Positions 27,169 to 35,031 of a stretch of DNA of 64,000 nt are shown here, in pieces. A program made the position numbers and the translations under genes. The notes below the pieces were generated by a model. It saw only the letters and a program-made list of their open reading frames with translations. It was not told the origin of the DNA and did no database searches. This stretch comes from an uncultured Chryseobacterium sp. (GTDB taxonomy: Bacteria; Bacteroidota; Bacteroidia; Flavobacteriales; Weeksellaceae), in assembly GCA_913778505.1 (NCBI GenBank), contig CAJYWD010000035.1:1-64000 (forward strand). Reading direction: 5' to 3'. Position 1 is the stretch's first letter. Each line of letters starts with the position of its first letter.

Positions 27169-27585
27169 ATGTGTCGGATTTCTTCTCATTTGAAACTTTG
27201 CACCTGCAGCAAAACTAAAATCTCTTCGTCAGACAGTTATTGGATTCTGTACCGCTGGAAAAAAAGTGATGACTTAATGGTGGGGGATCCTATTTTGCCG
27301 TATAATGAATTTTTAGATCCCAATGACGAATTAAGCAATCAGGAAAAATTATCAGCTATCCTCAATAATGAAAATTGCTTTGATAGTGATTTGCAGTTGA
27401 AAAATAAAGATTCGCTCGAAATTAATATCAAATGTCCTCGTGAAAATGGGCATACTGTGAATTTAATATATGTTTTTGTGTTTCTTGACGGAGTTTGGAA
27501 ACCCACAATATATGATCCCTTCGATTTGGAAAGAAAAAAGGAAAAATATGGTATCCTACAAAATTTAGATAAAGTTGAACATTAA
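27169..27585 (+). CDS. Hypothetical protein with Cys-rich N-terminus
   Basis: Not recognised. A 138-residue protein whose N-terminus has three cysteines in MCRISSHLKLCTCS, followed by a region rich in Asp/Asn and a beta-type C-terminal half (LIYVFVFLDGVWKPTIYDPF). There is no signal peptide or membrane segment. It starts 4 bases after the previous gene's stop and overlaps the next small frame by 11 bases, so these three probably form an operon ending at or reading into the response regulator. Confidence 0.6.
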   Translation: MCRISSHLKLCTCSKTKISSSDSYWILYRWKKSDDLMVGDPILPYNEFLDPNDELSNQEKLSAILNNENCFDSDLQLKNKDSLEINIKCPRENGHTVNLIYVFVFLDGVWKPTIYDPFDLERKKEKYGILQNLDKVEH

Positions 27586-27751
27586 AAACTTAAGCGAAAC
27601 CTATTATACTGCTTTGCAGTATGCGCAATATGCAGAAGAAAAAGCTTTTATCAGCCTTTGTTTTCGAAACAAAATGGAAAAACCGTTTGACACTGTTAAA
27701 CTTCGTAAAATAATAGCTCAAGTAGTTGAAGCTGCATTCTCCAAATTATAA
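27575..27751 (+). CDS. Small hypothetical protein (58 residues)
   Basis: A 58-codon frame from TTG at 27575 to TAA at 27749-27751. It overlaps the previous gene's end by 11 bases and stops 4 bases before the response regulator ATG. The product begins LNIKNLSETYYTALQYAQYA and is rich in helix-forming residues (EEKAFISL, KLRKIIAQVVEAAF). Tight packing on both sides suggests a real translated gene rather than chance, but the family is unknown and the TTG start is uncertain. Confidence 0.5.
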   Translation: MNIKNLSETYYTALQYAQYAEEKAFISLCFRNKMEKPFDTVKLRKIIAQVVEAAFSKL

Positions 27752-27755
27752 TTCT

Positions 27756-28502
27756 ATGCACCACACCCACCGCATCGCCCTGCTAGAAGACAACCCCAGA
27801 CAACTGGAAAAACTGGAATCTTATCTGGTTCAGATTCCGCATGTGGAAATTGTATTGAAAAGCAAAAGCTCAGAACATTTTTTTGAGCAGCTAAAAACCA
27901 TACAACCTGATATTCTGGTTGCCGATCTGGATTTGGGCAATGACAGTATGACGGGGATGGATGTAGCTCAGGACATACAGCTTCCCGTACTGTTTACAGG
28001 AGATGTAAAGAATTATGTGAGAGATATCGAGAATTTGAAACGGGATGCAGAAATCAGTGTTGACCATATCACTAAACCGTTTAAAGAAGAACAGTTTGTC
28101 AAAAGTTTAAAACGCTTTTTGCAGGAAGTGAATTTCTTTTCGCCTCCGCAATATGTGACCTTGGAATTCAATAAGAAGAAGAACCGTATTCTTATTGATG
28201 ATATTGTCTATCTCTGTGCCAATAAAAATGCGTCCAATAATAAGGAAATCTATTTCATCAACAGTGCGCCTGCCAGCCTGATCGATTTTTCCTTTACAAG
28301 AATGGAAGAGAGTGGTCTTTTGAAATCCCAGTTTGTCACGATTCACAAGTCTTTTCGTGTAAATAAGAAGTATATAAAAGCATACAATCCCAAGACAGAA
28401 AAAATTGAGATCAGCATTTTTGACGGTCCGGGAAAAACGAAGTCGGTGACCATCAAAGTGTCCGAGAATTACCAGCCTGCCATTAGAAGAGCATTTGGCT
28501 GA
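27756..28502 (+). CDS. LytTR-family response regulator
   Basis: A 248-residue regulator from the ATG at 27756. The receiver domain shows RIALLEDN at its start, the phospho-acceptor Asp57 in LVADLDLG and the conserved Lys in ITKPFKEEQF. A LytTR DNA-binding domain spans about residues 135-245 (FVTIHKSFRVNKKYIKAYN is its typical segment). No histidine kinase is adjacent, so it is an orphan. It ends at a hairpin terminator, so it is transcriptionally separate from the viperin gene downstream; whether it regulates that gene is unknown. Confidence 0.88.
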   Translation: MHHTHRIALLEDNPRQLEKLESYLVQIPHVEIVLKSKSSEHFFEQLKTIQPDILVADLDLGNDSMTGMDVAQDIQLPVLFTGDVKNYVRDIENLKRDAEISVDHITKPFKEEQFVKSLKRFLQEVNFFSPPQYVTLEFNKKKNRILIDDIVYLCANKNASNNKEIYFINSAPASLIDFSFTRMEESGLLKSQFVTIHKSFRVNKKYIKAYNPKTEKIEISIFDGPGKTKSVTIKVSENYQPAIRRAFG

Positions 28503-28537
28503 CCGCTTTCATGACTCAAAAAATAGCTCTTATTCCT

Positions 28538-28572
28538 GCGCCTCCGATGTTGTTTCCGGAAGCGCTTTTTTT
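28538..28572 (+). terminator. Rho-independent terminator between response regulator and viperin
   Basis: A 9-bp stem GCGCCTCCG / CGGAAGCGC with one mismatch, a loop of about 10 bases and a run of seven T. It sits inside the 5' extension of the viperin reading frame (ATG at 28511), which argues that translation does not start there and that viperin has its own promoter. Confidence 0.75.
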
Positions 28573-28633
28573 ATACAGTTCGGATGTTGTTTTGATAGAG
28601 GTACAGGGTAACAAAAAATCTGTTAAACAAACT

Positions 28634-29509
28634 ATGAAAACACCTTTTGAAGGAATTATTCCTTCTGTAAACTATCATCTTTGGGAGCCGTGTAATATGA
28701 GATGTAAGTTTTGCTTTGCTCCGTTTTATGATGCCAAAAAGCTACTCCCGAAAGGACATCTGCCAAAAGAACAGTCGCTGCAGCTTGTGAGTGAACTTGC
28801 AGCATTCGGATTTGAAAAAATAACGTTTGCCGGTGGCGAACCTACTTTATGCCCATGGATTTCCGATCTTATTTCAGAAGCTAAAAAATGGGGAATGACA
28901 ACGATGATTGTAACCAATGGAAGCAGGATTAACGAAGCGTTTTTAGAACAGAATAAAGAAATTCTCGACTGGATCATTTTAAGCATTGACAGTCTTACTG
29001 ATGAAACCAATCTTAAATCGGGGAGAGCGGTAACAGGTAAAAAGGTGTACACAAAGGAAGAGTATTTCAAGTTGATTGATAAAATTAAAAAATACGGATA
29101 CCGCTTAAAAATCAACACAGTTGTTCATCAATTGAATTTTCAGGAATCGATGAAAGAGCTTATAGAATATGCAAAACCGGAGCGATGGAAAGTATTTCAG
29201 GTATTGCCTATTAAAGGAGAGAACGACAAACATATTGATGAGTTTGTGATTACCGATGAAATGTTCAGTGCATTTATTGCAAATCATCATCAGTTGCAGG
29301 ATGAAGGAATTCTGGTAAGAGAAAATAACATTGAAATGAAAGACAGCTATGTAATGATAGATCCCGCCGGAAGATTTTATACCAATAAAAACGGAATGCA
29401 GGAATACAGCGAGTCTATTCTCAGCAACGGTGTTGAAAGGACTTATTTTAAGATGAACTACAACTATCAGAATTTCATCAACAGAAAAGGAGTTTATAAC
29501 TGGAAGTAG
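28634..29509 (+). CDS. Prokaryotic viperin (pVip), antiviral radical SAM enzyme
   Basis: A 291-residue radical SAM protein of the viperin family. The 4Fe-4S motif CX3CX2C is Cys20, Cys24 and Cys27, in the viperin context SVNYHLWEPCNMRCKFCFA; GGEP is at 67-70 and TNGS at 94-97. Family-specific segments also match animal viperin: KINTVV (159-164), PERWKVFQVLPIKGEN (182-197), KDSYVMIDPAGRF (236-248) and SILSNGVE (261-268). Viperins turn CTP, UTP or GTP into 3'-deoxy-3',4'-didehydro nucleotides that stop viral RNA synthesis. The start at 28634 is preferred over 28511 because a terminator lies between them; the result has the compact length of bacterial viperins, which lack the animal membrane helix. 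A nucleotide kinase gene follows 18 bases later. Nucleotide choice is not settled by sequence. Confidence 0.95.
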   Translation: MKTPFEGIIPSVNYHLWEPCNMRCKFCFAPFYDAKKLLPKGHLPKEQSLQLVSELAAFGFEKITFAGGEPTLCPWISDLISEAKKWGMTTMIVTNGSRINEAFLEQNKEILDWIILSIDSLTDETNLKSGRAVTGKKVYTKEEYFKLIDKIKKYGYRLKINTVVHQLNFQESMKELIEYAKPERWKVFQVLPIKGENDKHIDEFVITDEMFSAFIANHHQLQDEGILVRENNIEMKDSYVMIDPAGRFYTNKNGMQEYSESILSNGVERTYFKMNYNYQNFINRKGVYNWK

Positions 29510-29527
29510 AACAATTAGTCTTTAAAT

Positions 29528-30085
29528 ATGAAAACAAAAATTACTTTATCCGGAGAAGTGGCTTCGGGAAAAACAACTGTAGGAAAGCTGTTGGCAGGGA
29601 CACTTGGTTATGAATTTGTTTCACTGGGCGTCCGAATGAGGAAAAGAGCTGAAAAAGAAGGACTTCACATTACAGAATTTCAGAAAAAATGTAAAGAGAA
29701 CCCTCTGATTGATCAGGAAATAGATGATGACTTTTCGAATTTCTGTAACCAAAAAGACAGTCTTGTCATAGACTACAGGATGGGTTTTAAGTTTGTTGAG
29801 AATGCCTTTCATGTATTTTTGAGGATAAGCGAGGAAGATGCGGTTGAACGGCTTAAATCAGCAAATCGTCCCGATGAAAGTTTTGAGACTGTAAATGAGA
29901 GAAACGAAAGTTTTAAAAGTCAGTTTTTAAATTCCTATCAGGTTGATTATACGCAAGAGTATCATTATGATCTTGTAATAAATGTCACCAATAAAACCGG
30001 AGAAGAAATTGCACAAACCATTATTAATTATTTAAACTTTAAAAACAATGAAAAAGAAAATTACACCTCAACAGAACAATGGTAA
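29528..30085 (+). CDS. Cytidylate-kinase-like nucleotide kinase of the viperin operon
   Basis: A 185-residue P-loop kinase with Walker A GEVASGKT at residues 9-16. The following text (LAGTLGYEFVSLGVRMRKRA, EKEGLHITEFQKK) and VIDYRM match the archaeal-type cytidylate kinase pattern (Cytidylate_kin2), which makes CDP from CMP. Viperin genes in bacteria and animals often sit beside nucleotide kinases (CMPK2 in vertebrates), so this enzyme probably feeds the viperin with nucleoside triphosphate precursor; the cytidylate-like motifs favour CTP. It starts 18 bases after viperin and its 3' end overlaps the next small gene by 38 bases. Confidence 0.88.
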   Translation: MKTKITLSGEVASGKTTVGKLLAGTLGYEFVSLGVRMRKRAEKEGLHITEFQKKCKENPLIDQEIDDDFSNFCNQKDSLVIDYRMGFKFVENAFHVFLRISEEDAVERLKSANRPDESFETVNERNESFKSQFLNSYQVDYTQEYHYDLVINVTNKTGEEIAQTIINYLNFKNNEKENYTSTEQW

Positions 30086-30185
30086 TATGCAGAATGCCAA
30101 CAAAGGTACCAATGGTACCAATGAACATTACGATAAAAACCAAGGAAACCGAGGAAAACAGCTGAACCCTAATCGAAAAAAATAA
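30048..30185 (+). CDS. Asn/Gln-rich small protein, third gene of the viperin operon
   Basis: A 45-codon frame starting ATG at 30048 inside the kinase 3' end (38-base overlap, different frame). The product starts MKKKITPQQNNGNMQNANKG and ends GNRGKQLNPNRKK; it is basic, disordered-looking and contains a short repeat GTNGTN. A hairpin terminator follows directly, so it belongs to the viperin transcript. From memory it resembles a family of short Asn-rich Bacteroidota proteins that are sometimes mislabelled alpha-amylase; I cannot verify this. Function unknown. Confidence 0.65.
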   Translation: MKKKITPQQNNGNMQNANKGTNGTNEHYDKNQGNRGKQLNPNRKK

Positions 30186-30192
30186 TGAAAAG

Positions 30193-30216
30193 CCTGAGCA
30201 CCGTCTCAGGTTTTTT
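30193..30216 (+). terminator. Rho-independent terminator of the viperin operon
   Basis: Stem CCTGAG / CTCAGG with a six-base loop followed by six T, beginning 8 bases after the stop of the small Asn-rich gene. Confidence 0.88.
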
Positions 30217-30250
30217 AATTTGTGGGATATAAAAAGTTAAGGGCATCTTC

Positions 30251-30664
<414 letters not shown>

Positions 30665-30903
30665 TTATTGAGCAAAAGATATTCTACTATCCTCAAAAGT
30701 CAATAAAATGTTGCTCCACTAAGTTTCTATTTTGATCATCCTGCATCCTGCAATCACCATTCCTCAACTAGTACCTAAAAACCGAAATCTACTACCTTAT
30801 CACACAACACCCAACAATTAACAAACTTTTATAATTTAGAGTTTCCGCTGCGGCATCATATTTTCTTAGACACACGCATATTAACACCAAAAAATAATTT
30901 ATT

Positions 30904-31452
30904 ATGTCAAAGAAAGTAGCCATCCTGGCAACACACGGATTCGAAGAAAGTGAATTAAGTTCTCCAAAAGAACATTTGGAACAGCAGGGTTGGACCGCGC
31001 ACATTGTGAGTCCCCAATCCGGAACCATCAAAGCATGGGCAGAAAAAGACTGGGGCAAAGAATATCCTGTAGATAAAACCCTGGACGAAGTATCGGCTTC
31101 TGATTATGATGCTTTGGTATTGCCTGGTGGTGTAATCAATCCGGATCAGCTGAGAACCAATAAAGCCGCAATTTCCTTTGTAAAGGAATTCTTCCAGCAG
31201 CACAAGCCTGTAGCAGCGATTTGCCACGGACCACAGATCCTGATCAGCGCAGAAGCAGTGGAAGGCAGAAAAATGACTTCGGTAGAGTCCATCAGCATTG
31301 ACCTGAAAAATGCTGGCGCACAATGGGAAGACAGCGAAGTGGTAACAGACAAAGGTCTGGTGACCAGCCGTACACCTAAAGATTTGCCGGCTTTCAACGC
31401 CAAGATGGTAGAAGAAATTAAAGAAGGTCAGCATGCTGAACAAACCTTATAA
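30904..31452 (+). CDS. DJ-1/PfpI family protein (type 1 glutamine amidotransferase-like)
   Basis: A 182-residue DJ-1/PfpI protein. It begins KKVAILATHGFEESELSSP, with the conserved acidic residue in FEESEL, and has the nucleophile Cys in VAAICHGPQIL. Members act as proteases, glyoxalases/deglycases or stress proteins. The LVTSRTPKDLPAFN segment places it in the PfpI/YhbO subgroup. It is a single gene with its own terminator. Confidence 0.93.
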   Translation: MSKKVAILATHGFEESELSSPKEHLEQQGWTAHIVSPQSGTIKAWAEKDWGKEYPVDKTLDEVSASDYDALVLPGGVINPDQLRTNKAAISFVKEFFQQHKPVAAICHGPQILISAEAVEGRKMTSVESISIDLKNAGAQWEDSEVVTDKGLVTSRTPKDLPAFNAKMVEEIKEGQHAEQTL

Positions 31453-31477
31453 AACTTATTCTTATTAAAAGCGTTAG

Positions 31478-31512
31478 AAAAGATCCGGACACTAATGTTC
31501 GGATCTTTTTTC
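31478..31512 (+). terminator. Rho-independent terminator after the DJ-1/PfpI gene
   Basis: Stem AAAAGATCCGGAC / GTTCGGATCTTTT with a six-base loop, followed by T. Confidence 0.88.
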
Positions 31513-31578
31513 GTTGATAATTGTCAAGAAAAAACCCGAAGCAAAGCCCGGGTTATGTATTGTAAAGAATTCGTGAGT

Positions 31579-32037
31579 TTATAATGTCACTTCATTGATG
31601 CTTAATTTGTCAATCAGGTTTTGAAGATGTTCAAGATCCTTGAGCACTTTCTGATAAGAGGATTTTGCGTAGTCTTTAAAAGAGTTTCGCTCCGGCTGCA
31701 GCTCCGTGTTAAACACTGTGTTCAGCTGCGGCTTTTCTACAATATCATCCTTATAATCATCCAGGCATGCATCAATCACAGACTGCTTTCTTCTGCAGGT
31801 TAGTCGCTGTTTCAGTCTCTGGAGCGAACTGATCATGTAAGGATTGTCATTATAAGGATTAATCAGGCTGCTATTGCCCTGGAAGATGAAGAAACCATCC
31901 TCTCCGTTCATTTTCAAAAAGTTCTTATCAAATATCATAGCGTGAAAGGGTGTTAAGTTATTTTCTATAAAAAGTGGATATATCTGTTGCATATCAATTT
32001 GCAGACCACAATGATTGTTAACGCTTGTCTGCAGCAT
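31579..32037 (-). CDS. Hypothetical protein (152 residues)
   Basis: Not recognised. A soluble-looking, mostly helical product with a C-terminal helix rich in Leu and Lys (YQKVLKDLEHLQNLIDKLSI) that may form a coiled coil. A second possible start lies 15 codons inside (MQQIYPLF). It stands alone, convergent with the DJ-1/PfpI gene and divergent from the DUF4142 gene. Confidence 0.55.
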   Translation of the reverse strand: MLQTSVNNHCGLQIDMQQIYPLFIENNLTPFHAMIFDKNFLKMNGEDGFFIFQGNSSLINPYNDNPYMISSLQRLKQRLTCRRKQSVIDACLDDYKDDIVEKPQLNTVFNTELQPERNSFKDYAKSSYQKVLKDLEHLQNLIDKLSINEVTL

Positions 32038-32153
32038 TTTTTTTGCTTTAGATCTGCTGAATGGTAAACCTAAATATCGAAAACACGAAAATGAATTAAT
32101 CTTTTGGCAGATAAATTGTTACGACAACAGCAACACACTAAATACTTACCGAT

Positions 32154-32780
32154 ATGAAAAATTCAGTATTAAGCCTATTGGCAGTTGCAGCAATGATGGC
32201 TTGTAACAAAAAAGACACAACCACCATGAATACGACAGGCGACAGCATGACCATGACCACCGACTCCACAGGAATGGCCATGGACAATACATCTATGCCA
32301 ATGGATTCTGCTACCACGGCAGCATCAGATGCCAGCAAGGCAGACCTGAGTATCCAGGATAAATCCTTCGCAGATGCCGCTGCAAAAGGCGGAATGATGG
32401 AAGTGATGATGGGACAGCTGGCAGCCACTAACGCCAGCAGTACTACAGTAAAAAATTTGGGAGCCATGATGGCGAAAGACCATGGTAAAGCTAACGATGA
32501 ACTGAAGCAGTGGGCTTCTACCGTAGGCTATAAATTACCTACCAGCATGGATGCCGACCAGCAGAAGATGTACGATGATCTTAAAATGAAAAAAGGTGCC
32601 GACTTCGACAAGGCTTACACGGATATGATGGTGAGCGATCATAAAAAAGATGTTGCTGCCTTTAAGGAAGAGGCTTCCAAAGGTACAGAAGCTACACTGA
32701 AGTCTTGGGCAGGCAAAACAGTTTCCACATTGGAGCATCACCTTTCCGAATCCCAGAAAGCTATGATGGCTGTGAAGTAG
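32154..32780 (+). CDS. DUF4142 lipoprotein
   Basis: A 208-residue exported protein. A lipoprotein signal ends at AMMAC (Cys17), followed by a low-complexity Thr/Met/Ser/Asp linker (20-60) and a ferritin-like helical DUF4142 domain (about 65-205) with the segments AAKGGMMEVMMGQLA and MMAKDHGKANDELKQW. DUF4142 proteins are common in Bacteroidota and Proteobacteria, often stress-induced; their role is not known. Single gene closed by a terminator. Confidence 0.9.
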   Translation: MKNSVLSLLAVAAMMACNKKDTTTMNTTGDSMTMTTDSTGMAMDNTSMPMDSATTAASDASKADLSIQDKSFADAAAKGGMMEVMMGQLAATNASSTTVKNLGAMMAKDHGKANDELKQWASTVGYKLPTSMDADQQKMYDDLKMKKGADFDKAYTDMMVSDHKKDVAAFKEEASKGTEATLKSWAGKTVSTLEHHLSESQKAMMAVK

Positions 32781-32802
32781 ACTCCTCCTTAATAACTAGA
32801 AT

Positions 32803-32834
32803 AAAATTGGATCTTTCGGTCCAATTTTTTTTTG
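32803..32834 (+). terminator. Rho-independent terminator after DUF4142 gene
   Basis: Stem AATTGGATC / GGTCCAATT (one G-T pair), loop of TTTC, then a long T run. Confidence 0.85.
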
Positions 32835-32880
32835 TTTTGACCTGAACTCGATGAATAGAATATTTGTAAATATCAATGTT

Positions 32881-33007
32881 AATGGGCTTTGGCTCCTTTT
32901 AATCATGAAGACTAGGAGTTGGCTTTAGCCCAAACCTATTATAAATTTAGCCTAAAGCTCCTGAATCTGGAGATTCTCCAACAGGCTGGAGCCCGACGCA
33001 TTTAAAT
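32881..33007. repeat. Dispersed GGCTTTAGCC / GGGCTNNAGCCC hairpin repeat
   Basis: This part of the 365-base gap has GGAGTTGGCTTTAGCCCAAA, TTTAGCCTAAAGCTCC and AGGCTGGAGCCCGACGCATTT in succession. The last matches, in reverse, the palindrome GTCGGGCTTCAGCCCGAT at 23562. It belongs to a non-coding intergenic repeat family present at least twice in the window. No gene is seen in the gap. Confidence 0.6.
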
Positions 33008-33145
33008 CTTTTTTTTAAGAAGCTGATTATCATTGTTTATTGACTGAATCATAATCGAACTAAGGTTTTTAAAACTGAATTAGAATCCGGCGGTGGCTCG
33101 AATTTCACTAAAAGTGTTTACATTTGGTGCTTTAAAATTTATCGA

Positions 33146-33682
33146 ATGAAAATACTAGCATTCGGAGCCAGTAACTCCAGAGAATCCATCAACAAAATAT
33201 TAGCGGAATACGCCGCCAGACAATTCGAAGGTGCAGAAGTAGAAGTCCTTGACCTGAACGACTATGAGATGCCGATCTTCAGTGTAGACCGTGAGAAGCA
33301 TGACGGTATTCCGGCTCTGGCTTTGAGGTTTGCCGAGAAAATTGACGCTGCAGATCTGCTGATCATCGCCTTTGCCGAGCACAACAGTACCTACACTACA
33401 GCATTCAAGAATATTTTCGACTGGATTTCCAGAATCAAAGACAGAAAGCATTTCGGCGAAAAACCGGTGTTCGTTCTGGCTACCGCTACAGGGCCAGGCG
33501 GCGGAAAAAATGTAGTTGCAGCCTTCGAAGCTAGAGCCAAATCCAGCGGTGCTACAGTCCTGCAAAGTTTTGTGTTGCCTAAGTACAAAGAGACTTTCGA
33601 CACAGAAAAAGGTATTGTGGATGAAGAAAAGAATGCTGAGTTTCAGGAGAAATTGGCAGCAGTCAAAAACTTTTTCGGATAA
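33146..33682 (+). CDS. NADPH-dependent FMN reductase family oxidoreductase
   Basis: A 178-residue flavodoxin-like protein. The FMN phosphate loop is ILAFGASNSRESINK at the N-terminus, followed by VEVLDLNDYEMPIFSVD and the AEHNSTYTTAFKNIFDWISR segment that lines the flavin in this family. Such enzymes reduce FMN, quinones or azo compounds with NAD(P)H. The PILATATGPGGGKN-type stretch is also typical (seen as LATATGPGGGKN). Single gene with a strong terminator. Confidence 0.92.
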   Translation: MKILAFGASNSRESINKILAEYAARQFEGAEVEVLDLNDYEMPIFSVDREKHDGIPALALRFAEKIDAADLLIIAFAEHNSTYTTAFKNIFDWISRIKDRKHFGEKPVFVLATATGPGGGKNVVAAFEARAKSSGATVLQSFVLPKYKETFDTEKGIVDEEKNAEFQEKLAAVKNFFG

Positions 33683-33825
33683 GCTTTTGGAATTTAAGAT
33701 GAAGATTGCTTAACTTTGTGATCAAATCAGGACAATGATATATCGACAAGTTCAATTTGAGACCATTCCTAATTCTTGCCTAAAGAATTACAGAAACACC
33801 TCCGAACTTGTGCACTAAAATAACG

Positions 33826-33856
33826 GCCGACAATCTACACGATTGTCGGCTTTTTT
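33826..33856 (+). terminator. Rho-independent terminator after the FMN reductase gene
   Basis: Perfect 10-bp stem GCCGACAATC / GATTGTCGGC with loop TACAC, then six T. Confidence 0.93.
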
Positions 33857-33965
33857 ATTGAGCAAAAGTGAAAAAGTAAGTTTGAAATAAATCTAATGAA
33901 TTCCAAGATTCTTTCAGGTGTCATTGCCTGAAAGAATCGAAAGAATCGAAATTCTGAAAGTAAAA

Positions 33966-34958
33966 ATGAGCAATACCTATAAATCGGCAGGTGTAGATAA
34001 AGAAGAAGGTTACAAAACCGTTGACAAGATCAAATCTGCCGTTGCTGAGACCCATAACAAAAATGTTCTGAACAATCTGGGAAGTTTCGGTGCGTTCTAT
34101 GAGATTGCCGGCTACAAGAATCCGGTTTTGGTTTCCGGAACAGACGGTGTTGGAACGAAACTGAAAGTGGCTTTGGATTCCAAAAAATACGATTCTATCG
34201 GCATCGACTGTTTTGCCATGTGCGCCAACGATATCCTTTGTCACGGCGCAAAACCATTATTTTTCCTGGATTATCTGGCTTGCGGAAAACTGGATTCCGA
34301 CATTGCTGCAGAAATCGTTTTGGGAATGGTCAATGCCTGCAAGGATAACAATTGCGCTTTGATAGGTGGTGAAACGGCTGAAATGCCGGGAATGTATCAA
34401 CCAGGTGATTATGATGTCGCAGGATTTTGCGTGGGCATTGTAGAAAAAGATCAGATCATCGATGGTTCCAAAATCAGAAAAGGAAACAAAATCATTGCGA
34501 TTCCGAGTTCCGGATTTCACTCCAACGGATTTTCTTTGGTAAGAAAGATTTTCCCGAATTTCGAAGAAGAATTCGAAGGAAAACCATTGTATGAGACTTT
34601 GCTTGTGCCGACAAGATTATATTACAAAGACATCCACAAAGTATTGGAAGAGGTTCCGGTTTGCGGTATAGCGCACATCACAGGAGGCGGGCTGTATGAG
34701 AATGTTCCGAGAATCATCCCGGAAGGACTTTGCGCCACTATCGATGAATCCAAAATCAAAGTTCCGACGGTTATGCTAGAACTGGAAAAACGTGGAAATA
34801 TCGACAGAAAAGAAATGCACGGCACTTTCAATATGGGCGTGGGAATGGTTTTGGTAACCGATGCCGAGCATTCTGAAAAAATCCTTGACCTTCTGGAAGA
34901 TGCGTACGAAATTGGAGAAATTACGGAAGGAAGCGAGAAAATAAATTTAATTGTATAA
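33966..34958 (+). CDS. purM: Phosphoribosylformylglycinamidine cyclo-ligase
   Basis: A 330-residue AIR synthetase, which closes the imidazole ring in step 5 of purine synthesis using ATP. It has the family start SNTYKSAGVDKEEGY, the VSGTDGVGTKLKVA segment, MCANDILCHGAKPLFFLDY, and GGETAEMPGMY. The start is the ATG at 33966; an in-frame ATG 16 codons upstream would add a segment not found in the family. First gene of a purM-purN-purH run on one strand. Confidence 0.96.
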   Translation: MSNTYKSAGVDKEEGYKTVDKIKSAVAETHNKNVLNNLGSFGAFYEIAGYKNPVLVSGTDGVGTKLKVALDSKKYDSIGIDCFAMCANDILCHGAKPLFFLDYLACGKLDSDIAAEIVLGMVNACKDNNCALIGGETAEMPGMYQPGDYDVAGFCVGIVEKDQIIDGSKIRKGNKIIAIPSSGFHSNGFSLVRKIFPNFEEEFEGKPLYETLLVPTRLYYKDIHKVLEEVPVCGIAHITGGGLYENVPRIIPEGLCATIDESKIKVPTVMLELEKRGNIDRKEMHGTFNMGVGMVLVTDAEHSEKILDLLEDAYEIGEITEGSEKINLIV

Positions 34959-34968
34959 ATGTATTTAC

Positions 34969-35020
34969 GTAAAAAGTATTAACGATTTTAAAAAATCATT
35001 AATACATTAATACTTTTTAC
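34969..35020. promoter_or_regulatory. Long AT-rich inverted repeat between purM and purN
   Basis: Perfect 14-bp arms GTAAAAAGTATTAA (34969-34982) and TTAATACTTTTTAC (35007-35020) enclose a 24-base loop that itself holds GATTTTAAAAAATC. The structure starts 10 bases after the purM stop and ends 11 bases before the purN start codon. It may act as a terminator/attenuator or mRNA stability element within the purine genes. Confidence 0.55.
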
Positions 35021-35031
35021 ATTTTACAATA

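Noticed and set aside
27756-28633. LytTR regulator and viperin as one operon
   Set aside because: A convincing hairpin terminator with T7 separates them, so a common transcript is not supported. Regulation in trans remains possible.
28634-29509. Radical SAM protein as MoaA, QueE or another generic radical SAM enzyme
   Set aside because: The motifs after the Fe-S site (PERWKVFQ, KGEN, KDSYVMID, SNGVE) are specific to viperins, and no molybdopterin or queuosine genes are nearby.
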